From NCBI GenBank assembly GCA_019649035.1, contig BMAT01006749.1, positions 106,703-170,702 on the forward strand: a DNA stretch of 64,000 nt. Direction: 5' to 3'. Below are positions 12,801-24,800 of this stretch, piece by piece. A program made the translations under genes and the position numbers. The notes under the pieces are model-generated. The model did no database searches. It had not been told where the DNA came from and saw only the letters and a program-made list of their open reading frames with translations. How positions within the stretch are numbered: the stretch's first letter is position 1; every line of letters begins with the position of its first letter. The DNA is from Elysia marginata. Its lineage: Eukaryota; Mollusca; Gastropoda; Plakobranchidae.

Positions 12801-15800
12801 GACTAAGGAAATCCATAAAAAGCTATATAAAGTTATAATAAAAATAAAAACACTACCTGGTTAGACACTATTCTATAATAATATCTTTTGAGTTACAACA
12901 AATAGAACAAAAATGAACTAAAAGCCACTGCAACGTAGAGAGGTACTCATCAACTTCGGATGTAAGTCTATTTCCATGCCCAATGGGTTCCCAATTCAGT
13001 GTAAAGCCTACTTTTAGTTTATGCAATAGATAGCACATAACATGGTGCCTGTATTGAAAATTATTACCAAATTCATTCAGAATAAATAATGGAGGCAGCC
13101 ACTGCGCAATCAAATGATTGAAATGTTGTAAAGGTATGAAACAAGCAGTGGAGAGAAGTAGGCTTTTTATTGGAAATGCCCGAAATGTCTGCCCTTAGTA
13201 TGATTTGAACCTTCAAGTTATAGATGCTTCGGCACCCACTGCCTTGCCACTTAGAGAAACATAGCTTAAACCCTGTCGTCACTACGCTCCTTAAAAAAGG
13301 AGTTTCATGATCAAAGGTCCTTGCCTAGCCTCTCTAAGCGACTTGCTTACTTGAACGGGAAGATCCAAATTGCACCAAAGGCAACCATTTAAATCCGGAA
13401 GCACACCAACACTTAGCCATAAACAACAAACACAGAGAACAAACGATAACATTTAAGGTATGCCTCATATGAATTATAGATCTAGAGATCAGAATAAATA
13501 ATGGAGGCAGCCACTGCGCAATCAAATGATTGAAATATTGTAAAGGTATAAAACTAGCAGTGGAGAGAAGTAGGCTTTTTAGTGGATTTTTTCGGGCATT
13601 TCCACTAAAAAGCCTACTTCTCTCCACTGCTAGTTTCATACCTTTACAATATTTCAATCATATTCACTCAGCAACTATTGGACTGACTGCATGGTTTTCT
13701 CTGAAAATCTGAACAAAAAAATTTTACGGCTGGAAGGGCAGCAATGTAATAAGTCCTTCAAGGAGATATAAGTTTATATCCATGATTTATTGTGAATAAG
13801 CTCAACAGCATGTCCTATCAGGATTATCTTGTTCTATTTCTTTCTTTGTTGCAAAATTTACTGAAGACTTGGGTGGTATCTTATTATTTAGAATATATCA
13901 TAGATGGGCTCAAAGATGGCATCTTATATCCATATATGTCTGGGATGTGCATAGAATAATAAACATGGAGCAGTAGAGTCAGGGCTTACCTTGACAAGAC
14001 ACTTCTCCACAATCTTTGAGTCAGGTACCATGTCTGGGGTGACTTTGAGGTAGCACTCCACAGCTCTCTGATGTTCCCCTGAAGCCTCCCACTCTCTCGC
14101 TTGCCGCACCAAAGCCTCTGCTCCACTACAGGATTACACAAAGTTACACAGGTTCTTTCAAAAACAGGAAGGAAAATGGTTACAAATAATAAGACATATA
14201 CAGCTGAGTCCATACAGTTTGAAACTATTTCAAGTATTTGCTTAAATTGAACCACATTCAGATTTCTGAGTTTTTATTTCTTTTGTAATGAATACTGATA
14301 ATTCACTTTTTGGATAGTTCAAATTTAAGTTTGATAACATGTAGTTTAAAATGTCTGAACTTGACTTTATAATGCAGCGTGAGATAAAACATAAGCCATA
14401 AATTAATCATGCTGTTTCAAAGGCAACTCAAGTCAAAGTAAAAACAGTGATTTTCGATTGGTGCATAGTTCTGAAGCTATTGCTGATACAAGAGAAAGGA
14501 AAAAAAAACAAACAATAGTGAAGTCTTCTCCTTTAAAAACTCCAAAAAGCAATTCCCGGTTATTATTTGAATCATAAGCCTATAGGCCTACTTTTCCGAG
14601 TCATCTTTTTTAACAAGAGGAAATAAAAGCTTGAAAAATTGAAAAAAAAAAAAGCAAAGCACGTATATGAATACCAAAAGCACTGAATACAAAGTATAAA
14701 AAATATATTCAGGCATAATTGCATAAGAAATGAATGTAGTTAGATTAACAGAAATCAACTTGTCACTAAAGGCAGAGAAAGGAGCAGTTTGAAGAATAAA
14801 AAAATCTCAGGCTTATTATCCTGCAAGATCTAAGACCAGCTATCAGCCTCCTGAACTAGAATTATTATGATGGTGAGCACTGACAACTCTGTTACCGTAA
14901 AACAACTGCTTCTGTCATGGAACTATGCAGACAAAAACAAATTGACAACAAATATTTTCTGGTATACTCTATCTGTTTGTCTATGAAATTCACAATCTCA
15001 AATATTGTATTCCGTAAATGTCAATAGAGCCAAATATCAGTACAATGTAGAGATTTTCAAAATGACACAACTCCTATAAAGACGTCTTTTAACTTAGTAA
15101 AGACACAGCTGCTTATGTAACAGGTCATGGAAAAAGTTCAATAAAATTTTTATATTTTAACTCAGTCATGTCATATTTCTTGCAAAGTACTCTAACAAGT
15201 TTATAGTGGCTACTTTTACTTTCAAAAGAATTGATGGTTAAAATATTGTAATTTTATGAGCCTCAACAGTAAAAAAAACTTTTAACTTATCCTGGTTGCT
15301 TGAGAAGATTTTGGATTTTTCCATAATTTGACATTGTATGAAAAATATCTTCTTTCAGCAAATGCCAAGCAGCAATCACTATAAAGGAGGATAATTAAGT
15401 TCAAATGCCTTTTGTGACCTAACATATTGAATGTGAAGTTACTACAACAAAATAAAACAAATTAAATTACACACAGACACACACAAATTAATTAAAAAGG
15501 TTTAAGTTTGAGATGGACTCGCCAAATCACTTACATATTAAGAAAGCACACAAGCAATATTGAATAAACTGGTTAATGTCAAGGGTAAGTGATTCACAAT
15601 TACTGCACACCTAAAACCACCTAAAAATGTATAAATACAAGTTTAAAAATAAGAACTCTATCCAAATGGACACAAAAAAGACTAAGGTGTTTTTTTACCT
15701 ACATGAAACCAAACATTGATGGTGAGTAAGAAAAAAAACCCCTAAACATATTGATGAATAGAGTAAAGGGAATGACAAATGTCGATGGTGAGAGTACAAA

Positions 15801-18800
15801 AAAATTAAAAAAAAAAAAAACGAAGAAAAATAAAGTTGCGTTGGCTATGCAAAACTTAAAATAGCAGGGAAAGATTTGAAATCACAAAGAATATTTTATT
15901 GGGATTTTGATTTACAGTAGACAACAGTTTTGCAAAAGATTTATTCCATCAAGACAGAGGAAATACGACTCTTAACATCAAGACTTGTTGAAACATTTGT
16001 ATCGAGAACAGCCACGCAGATAAAAACATTTTACTGCACTAAATCGCGAAACGTAAAGATGTGAACATTTAGTTTTATCTACATAATTATGGCACTCTGT
16101 TACTCATATTTCAAACAAAAAACAATGAAAATAAAAAAAAAAGTCTCTGGTTTACTTACCCTCCACCTCCCTGAGCTCCACTAATGACAAAACAACAACA
16201 AAACAGTCAATTCGAACCAAACTTATAAAATGATTTCACCACTCATGCCTTAGTGTGATTCAATGCAAGTTTTAATTAATGCCATCATGGAAAAAGACAA
16301 ACACGATTAAAAAAAATCGTGAAACTTGACTTTGCAGAGATCTAATCTGATGGGGAAAAAGCTCAGTCTGATGGATTGTAAATGCAAATCTTGGTCTTAG
16401 CTACTCTGATTTTCTGTTGCAGCAGTAATGGTTTGGCCCAATTAAAAGTTTTTACCATGATATCATAAAAATGAAAGTGATTGTGATTTATCAAATTAAG
16501 TAACTTTGATAATAAATTTTCTTAAAAAATGTCAATTTATGTAGTTTTGAAAGAATGAAAGTGTCTGCCTCTGTCTAGAATTGTTAACTGAACCATTGTA
16601 GGTTCCATGAGACTTGTAAACCATGCTAGTATCAATTTCAATACAATGACTGGAATATATAACAAGATAAGATTCTCACAATAAAAACAAACTCATATAA
16701 ACAGAATAACAAGAGATCTCAGAATGAGATAAAAACTCAGCTTTCTGATCAATGAAAATTGAAGCAAAAAACCCCCATCATAGTGAATTAGTGAGAGGAA
16801 AGATTGAAGAACTCACCTGCCAGATCTGTCTACAGCTTCACGGTCATACTCGTCCTGAAGCTGCTGAAGTTTGTGGGGAAGATACTCTTTACACACTCGT
16901 AGTGCGTCTTGCCACATACTAGAGTCCTAGCAAGAAACACAGAGAGCATACATAAAGACATCTAAAGCTCAATGACAGCTTGGGTGTATGGCATGAAGAG
17001 CAAAACTAACAAAAAGTAGAAAAATAAAAACATGATGAGCAACTTGAGACAAGATACAAAACCCATCACTATGGCTTTCTCATGTTTTACAATAACTCAA
17101 GACAAAGCTTGAGAGACTGAGAATTACTAAGCTCGCAGCCTATGAATTAAACCCCTCCCTCCATCCCCCACAAAAAAATTAAATAAAAAACCCACAAAGA
17201 AAAAACAAACAAACAAAGGAAAAGCATAAGGAATTCTTTTAGAACCAAAGTAATGATGTGCTTGAACTTCAAATAAGAAAAATGATATATTCTATATTTC
17301 ACTAAATAATAAAAAAAAAATATACAAAGCAAAAAAAGCCCCAAGACACACCTACACAAACTAACAGCAAAAAACCCTGTAATCTATTTTCCAAAAATAT
17401 TTTTGGCTTTATTGTGAACAAAAAAAAATGCAGTTAAGTAAAGCAACCTGCTGACTCTTTAGATAAAAAAACAAGAACTTTAAATAAATTATTTAAACTC
17501 AATCGACACAACATTAATCTAAATCCATTAAAGCTTTCTTGCACCAATAAAATTGCTCTACAATATATTTTTTTCTTAAAATGGGTAAGAATTTTAAATA
17601 CAAACTTTTCAGGCAAAATTACACAATATGTACTACCTTTCGTAACATTTTTATTGTTAATTGAAAACATGTACTGATGCGTCTCTAAAAAAAAGTTGCT
17701 CTCACCTTATAAAACTTAATGGCAAGCTCAGGGCGCTGAGCACGCAAAAGATATGATTCAGCCCTCGCAAAATCTTTCTCCTCAAACGCAAACCTGGCCT
17801 GACCTACAAGCACATCAGCCACTGAGTCCGCATCATGAGCCTCCGCCACACGCTGGGCAGAGTCCCAGTCCTGATTGTGGACATACCTGGGGACAAGTGT
17901 TATATTGATTTCAGAAAAATAATGTTGAGATTCCATGTGAAAACAACTTATATTGCCTTTCAGTTAGAGATGCCACTTTCTCACAAATAGTCACAATGTA
18001 GATGTCACAGCCAATACTGTTTCTTGTGAGATCTATAAAAGATTCTTAAGCTAAACAAAACTTATCTAAAAACCTTACAACCAGGTCATGAACAAGCAAA
18101 TGAATTCAGGCCTGAAGCCTCACAACAGAACCCTGATTATGTTATAACAGTTTCATACAAACTCACATGAGTACAGCCTCCTTGGGTCTGTTGGCTTGGA
18201 CAAACTCCTGTTCTGCTTCATGAAACTTGCCTTCATCCTCCAGGTACATGGCATGCTTTAGATGAACATCTGGAAGTTTCTCCTTCATGGCAATTGTACA
18301 CAATTCAAAAGCAAAGTCGAATGCGCTGAATTGGAAATGATATGAAAGTCACAATTACAACATGCTATGAAAGAAGTTTTCTTATGCATTTTGCATGAGT
18401 TGATACAAATAGTTTGTAAAATAATAGTATTTAGTGATAAAGTAATCATCAAAACATGTGTATCCTCCTAAAAAACTTCACCTATTTACTGAATTTAGTG
18501 ACCAAGAATTACATACATCATTTAAAAGCTCTTGAAAGCATTATACATATGTATTTATTTTTGTTCTGATGTTTTCGTTATGCTCTAAGCTGTTGCATTT
18601 GGATAAAGTGAGACTCACTTTTCAAAAAGTTGTGAAAATGAATTTGAGGATTTCCATAACTAATAATACAAGAAAGATCAAACTGAATTTCTTATTTCCA
18701 AAAGTACTTTCCAACTTCTTTATAAGCAAAATTTTTGTCCAATACTTCACCTCCTTGACAGAAAATGTTGTGAGGCAAAAAGGGTAAATCAGGCACAAGA

Positions 18801-21800
18801 CAGGACATATGGAGTGGTTAAATTTTAAAAACTGTATTCTATGCCATTTAAGAGGTTAAAAAAAAGTCTTGCTTATTTATCTTTTGAGTTATTTTATTTT
18901 CAAGGCAATAAATAAATTGCTGGTTAAGCAACAAATTATTACATTTAATGAGATCTAACTCTAAATTAGCCTGAGCGACTTGTGCCTGATTCAACCTGAT
19001 TGCCTCATATTTTTAAAACTGATCATCACTGCAGCGTGACTCATTCATGTCAGCAAAGAATAGGGGAAAAGGGAAAGTAACATGACAAAATTGAAAGAGA
19101 CAGGAAAAAAAGTAACTGAGGAAAAATGGAAGTGATAAGATCATGGAATTAAGAGGTGTGAAGAGAAAGAGGGTAGAGATGAGGAAGAGGAAAGAGAAAA
19201 AAGTAAAGAAAAGAACAATAAGGAGAGAAAAGGAAGCTAGAAAGACAGAGAAAGAAATGTGGAAGAATGATTCTAATCAAAGAACAATTATACCAGTTTT
19301 CGGCAGCATAGTCGATAGCGGCTTCCAGCAAGCCAAACTTGTTGAGAAGCTTGACGGCAGAGTCGCCACCAAGATTCTTGGCCCAAAGATAGGCCACTTG
19401 CTTGGCTGCTGGCTGCCCACCTTGAGCTTTGGCCACCTGAAACAACAATCCAGATTTAGATTTGAGGTAAGCTTGGTATAACTTCAAAATGCAGTATTGA
19501 TTTCCCATGGGCATGGTTAAATTTTCATGAAGTCTTTTTAAAAATAATTTTTCAGTTGCAAATGTGCAAATGAGTTGACAATCACTGCCTTCTTACTCTT
19601 AGGTAATGAGTTAATTATTATGGGGCTGTTTTACGACTTTAAAGAACATTGGGGGACCAAAAAAGTTTTAAAAAATGAAGAGCTGTCTTACAATGTCCAG
19701 ATTGGGGCTAAGTCTATATTTTATGACTTGAAAGATGAAGTTGCATAAAGATTTTTTGAGAATTATATAAAAATAATCTTGTATAGACAATTCACATTTG
19801 GAAGGCTCAATAAAAAAAAACGGGTCAAAGTCATGTTGAGAAATAAATAAAATTTTAACACATAAAGATTTTTGGGAAAAGGAGTTTCACAAATTAATGG
19901 CAGCATTAATTTATTGTGTCCAAGCAATTTACTTTTGAGTTTGTGCAGCCATGGTTGTGGCGCTGTTTACTTTTAGTTTACTAGTTTAGTAACTGTTTCA
20001 TGTTAGTGTTTGGAAGCTTTCAGTTTGACAGTGACATTCCGAGTTGTCAAACTATTGGGTACTTACCTCACTGAAGACACTGGATTTAATCTCAATTTGT
20101 TGTTCTTCCATTACATCTTTCAAATATTTTCTACCTTTGCAACTTGTAAATTTCCAATCTTTGTAAAGGTCGTCTCCTATTTTTCTATTTATGAAAAAAA
20201 CCACTAATTTTTTGTATTTAATACTTTGAGGTATGGACATGTTTCCACTTGATTGTATCCAAGTTTCAATTAGTTCTAATGGTATAAAATGTAATGGAAA
20301 CCCCATAAAGTACAAAACAGGGTACACTACCCTGTAGGCTTCATCCCAGAGATCTTGTCCCCTGTACATGTTGACAGCAGCCTTCCAGTCACCTGCCTCC
20401 AGATAGTGGTGCTCTGCCTGGCGGTAGTTGCCCTCCTCATCCAGCTCCTGGGAGAGGCGAAATTGATTAGGGTTAAAAGAGGTATTAACTCTACAACAAC
20501 TGGACTAAATGATGAAGCTTGCAGATTAAAGACATTTCTAACTGTAACTGAACAAATCTAGCCCATTCTTAACAAATCCATCAATATTCTTTTAATACAT
20601 GAAAAAAAAGGATCACTACTAAGACTCAAAACTGTCAATTGAAAATAATATAAATAAGCACAGAAAAAAGTTGTCATTGAATGATGTGTTTTCTTTCGGT
20701 AGTGTACAAATATTTTATGACTGCATTGAGTTAAACTATATAAAACTTTTGACTTAGGAGTATATGAGCATAGAAAAACCTCAAGAAATTTGGATAAAAA
20801 CCATTCATGCCACTTGGTCAACTGCTTTATTTGGTTCAGCGGTTTGGCACAGAACACTTTTTAAAACTCTCTTTAACATCTTCTTTGAATTTGGAGAAAA
20901 CAAAAACTTATATTTTCAATTATGCTAAAACAATATCTCCAATTTATAGATTGGATTGTTTACAAATGGTATTGTCTTGAGCCTAAAATAACAAGTCAAA
21001 CAAGGTGCGAGCTACATTTTTTTGGTATGACATTTGATGTTACTACAATACTTTAAAAAACAGAAGAAATATGCATACTTTTATCAAAAAGATTTCTTGC
21101 CTCATTTAATCTCCAGCTGCTAAATCAGTTTTTACAAAAGTATGGCAACAAGCATCGATAAAGTGCAAACTTTGAGGCACAATGAAGCTTTTTGTACAAG
21201 GCCTATTGAAACTGTAACCTGATTGAACCCATGAATATCGCTCATGCCATGATTCTCTTGGCAATACAAATTAAACACTTCTCTTAAATCACTTATCCTT
21301 TTTTTAATATTTCTATACTTATAAGCCATTATTTTTCTGTAAAAATTTTCCTAGACAGTAGGGTTATTGAGAGGAAAACTGTAAAGTTAGTTTCAAAGCA
21401 TTAACATTTCCTTTATTAATAAAAGTATCATGAATTTTGACTTGGGTATAAAATTTCCTTTGGAATAAAAGTGTTGTTTTTTAAACAGTCATTGTGACAG
21501 ATGAATGCACTCGGCTTGCCCTGGGAAGTCTCACCTTAGCCAGGTGAAGGTGCGTGTCAGTGACAAGGTTCTCATGGTGAGCTTTGACCAGTCGTATCAT
21601 GTCTCCATACATACGTTGTTTCTTGTACATAGTGATGGCTAGGTCAGGTTCCTCCACCGCCACATATAATCTAAAGGAGAAGAGTATTTGGTTTTTTTAC
21701 ACACAAATAGGAATGAATACAAATTTTCAAAAGACTAGAATATAGTAAGCAGACATATTCAGATAAGAGGAAAAAAAGTATCATTTAATATTTTACTAAC

Positions 21801-24800
21801 ACTCTAGTGTAAGTTTGTAAAAAGATTTATCATTCAAGACAAAGAAAATATGTACGAATTGGATGATAAGACTTACCTCTCAGCCTCTCTAAACTTGCCC
21901 TCATCCTCGAGTTGCTTTGCCTGTGCAATGTACAGGTTTGATACATCTTCCCCCTTCATGTATGTGGCTGCCAGCTGGTAAAGAAAATGTAGGTTTACGA
22001 GACATGAAATAAGAAATCAATACTATGAAATAAACACAGTTTCATAAAACTAAAAGACAGAAAAAGGTATCAGGTCATCATATAAGAAGGTTCAGTGTCT
22101 TGCATCTAGTGCAACACAGCACAAAACCATAAAAAGATATATGAAGGATTCACATAAACAGTACACTAGAAAAGAAAATGTAAATATAATGGAAATTGAA
22201 ATGGAAAAAATAGAGGTTTGACTCCAACAGACAGGGGAAATTCTCAGTCACCAGTTGATAAAAAGTATCATTGCATACATAAAAATAAGTTTGGGAGTAT
22301 TTGCAACAAAGAGGCATTCAAGTTTACAAACACAAACAATTTGTTTGCTTGGTTGAAAAAAATCAACATTTTCTCTTAAAATGCAGATATTTTGGTGGGA
22401 TTTGCTGAATACTTTTTGCTTAACAGGTAAAATTACCTTCAGCTGAAATTAGAAATTCCGAAAGCTTACTATGACAAACTTTATATGGAGATAAAGGAAA
22501 CAGTAAAAGCTTCAGAGAAAATGAATAGGTGGTTTGAAAGCATTGGAAGATAAAAGAACAATATTGAAAATAACATTGAGGCCAAGGTGACAGAACAAGT
22601 ATTCCACCAAAACCACTGGCAGTTGCATTATTTTAAGATTTAGTGGCCTTAAGCAGTGACCAATGGCATTTAAAAATTTAAAACACAGTGTTGAAACAAA
22701 CCTTGTGTGCCATCTCCCATTTGCCAGCCTTATTGTACATGTCAACTGCTTCTCTTGTACAGCCTGCCTCAACATAAAACTTCTCTGCAGCCTTAAGATA
22801 AATAGAAACAAGCAGGACTGGTGTAAAAGTCATTGCTGATAGATCAATCATACCATTATTTATGTCACATTTTTAAAGCCTTCTCAACAAACTCAAGTAG
22901 GATAGATTTCAATAATTTCAATACTCAATCTGTTTCACTCAGGCCTTCAGCTAATCAACAATGCTTAAAGCATGTTTCAGAAATCTAAACATTTAGTAAG
23001 TTTTTGCAATTTGTGCAATTTTAGAACAATTTTAAATTAATAGAAGATTGATAATCCAAAATAAGGGTAACACTTTATTACATGCTTAACACCACCTCTA
23101 CTCAACTTTCATATGTCTAAAGATGATACTAGTATGTTTTATGTAAGACATACAAACAAAGAGCTGGCAAGAAAGCTTTACAACAACAAAAAATGTTCCA
23201 CCTCATACTCCCCAACAGATGCATAATGGTCAGCAATCTTCTTGTAGTATCCTGCTGACATGGCTGAGTCTTGAATCTCTAGAATCTGCACAGCCTTGGT
23301 CCACTGGCGTGAGTTGATGGCAGCCTCAACTGCCTTGGTCGTTGCTCTGTATAAACAGATCAAACAGTAAAAAAATGAGTGAAAAAGAGCACTAAAAGAA
23401 GCAATAGGTAAAATTTTCTTGAATAATTTAAAACACTTATAAATACAAACACAAGCAAAGAATCTATTTTAAATACAAAAAAGAAAGTCTTTCTTATATC
23501 ATCTTTCAACTCAACTATGATCTCAATATTATAAATTAAGAGCTTTTAATAGTAATGGCTTTGTCAGAAAAATTAATAAACACTCAAAAAACAGGTATTT
23601 GAGATGAGTTTTAAAATAATCATAGAAAACTATGGCCTTACAAGAGAACCCTTTCTAAAAGAAAATTCTGATACTTAAATGAAAAAAAACCTAGGCGTTG
23701 ACTAACCCTGCTTCAATGAAGTGGTTAATGGCTGCATCCAGCTGCTTCTGGGAAACAAGGTAGTCTCCAAACTCCTCCTCTAGTTTCACCACTTCACCAG
23801 GGAAAGCATGTCTTGCCAGGTCAACAGCTGAGAATCAATGCACATCACATCAGAGTTTTAAAAAAGCAGAAAAGAAAGCATACATAAAATAAATTTATCA
23901 AAAACTAAGTACAGACCCTTGTTTACAGTTCACAAACAAAGATGTTTCACTTAACGTCCTCTAATATAACATCTATATCGCATTCAGATAAGAAATTTCT
24001 TGAGCAGTAAAAAAATGCAGTTACAAAAACAAAGTTGCTTAATCATTATTTTACATACTGAAATGGACAAAATATTCTCACCTCTCCTGAAGTCTTTTCC
24101 TTTTTTGAAACAATCCATAGCTCTCTGGTAATCCCTGATCTTCTCATACAGGTCACCAGCCTAGAGGAATTATACATGTTTCTCTATAGAATCAAGTTTT
24201 AAAAAATCCAATAATTCAAAATGGTTATCATGAAATTTATTTTTATCTAATTACGGCCACATGAAATGCAACAGGCTTTGAAAGGTTGTTTAATAATAAC
24301 AACACTTTCTCAACTTGACTTATTTGCTCTTATTTATTCAAATGTGTTTGAATTTCATATTTGAATTTCACAAACACATCATGATCATAGAAAAGCAACT
24401 CAGCACGAAACTTGTTAGGTAAAAGTTTTTTTGAAAATCATTGTCTGTTGATTGCAGTTAAAAAAAAAACGTAAAAAAAATTCTATTCACACTAGCATAC
24501 CCTATCATACAGCTCTGATTTAATCAAGGCTCCAGCAATTCTTGAAATCAGATCATTGTTTGTCATCAATTCCTGGGGAGTGTATAAGATGGTAAGAACA
24601 ACAAAGTTCAGTTAAAAAAGTAAACTGCCAAAAAAAAAAAAAAAACTAGGTAGTTTTCCATTTTGATTAGATGTTGATCCCCTGTCAACAACTCTTTTTT
24701 TAAATCACTCAATATTTTCTGAATAAAAATTAAGCATTAAATGTTTTAAGCCAAGCCATAAAGCAAAATTAAAAGTATCATTTGTGCAATAAGCAGCAAC

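Larger units (their letters stand above)
3831..16926 (-). other. IFT172: IFT172 exons 35-49: C-terminal TPR-like region and tail
   Basis: Coding exons: 16817-16926, 16160-16180 (microexon), 13990-14125, 12350-12448, 11699-11808, 10972-11035, 10261-10347, 9381-9497, 8828-8938, 7426-7641, 7143-7202, 6305-6403, 5027-5180, 4638-4729, 3831-3920. Conserved stretches include [20 protein letters not shown] (exon 37), [16 protein letters not shown] (exons 42-43), [13 protein letters not shown] (exon 44) and [14 protein letters not shown] (exon 46). The last exons encode a conserved tail of the family, ending SFSFQ. Exon 44 must be joined to exon 45 through a GC donor to keep ICK-ALGWENM in frame. The introns of this third hold most of the foldback repeats and the SINE hairpin described separately. 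Confidence 0.95.

Noticed and set aside
13334-13657. Open frame of about 107 residues on the minus strand
   Set aside because: It is made of SINE sequence and the hairpin; the opposite strand encodes the same residues because of the palindrome.
19143-19481. Lys/Arg/Glu-rich 112-residue open frame on the plus strand
   Set aside because: Purine-rich intron sequence plus the antisense of IFT172 exon 32.
21132-21329. 65-residue open frame on the minus strand between IFT172 exons 30 and 31
   Set aside because: Exons 30 and 31 already join in phase and match the family without it; no acceptor/donor pair frames it.
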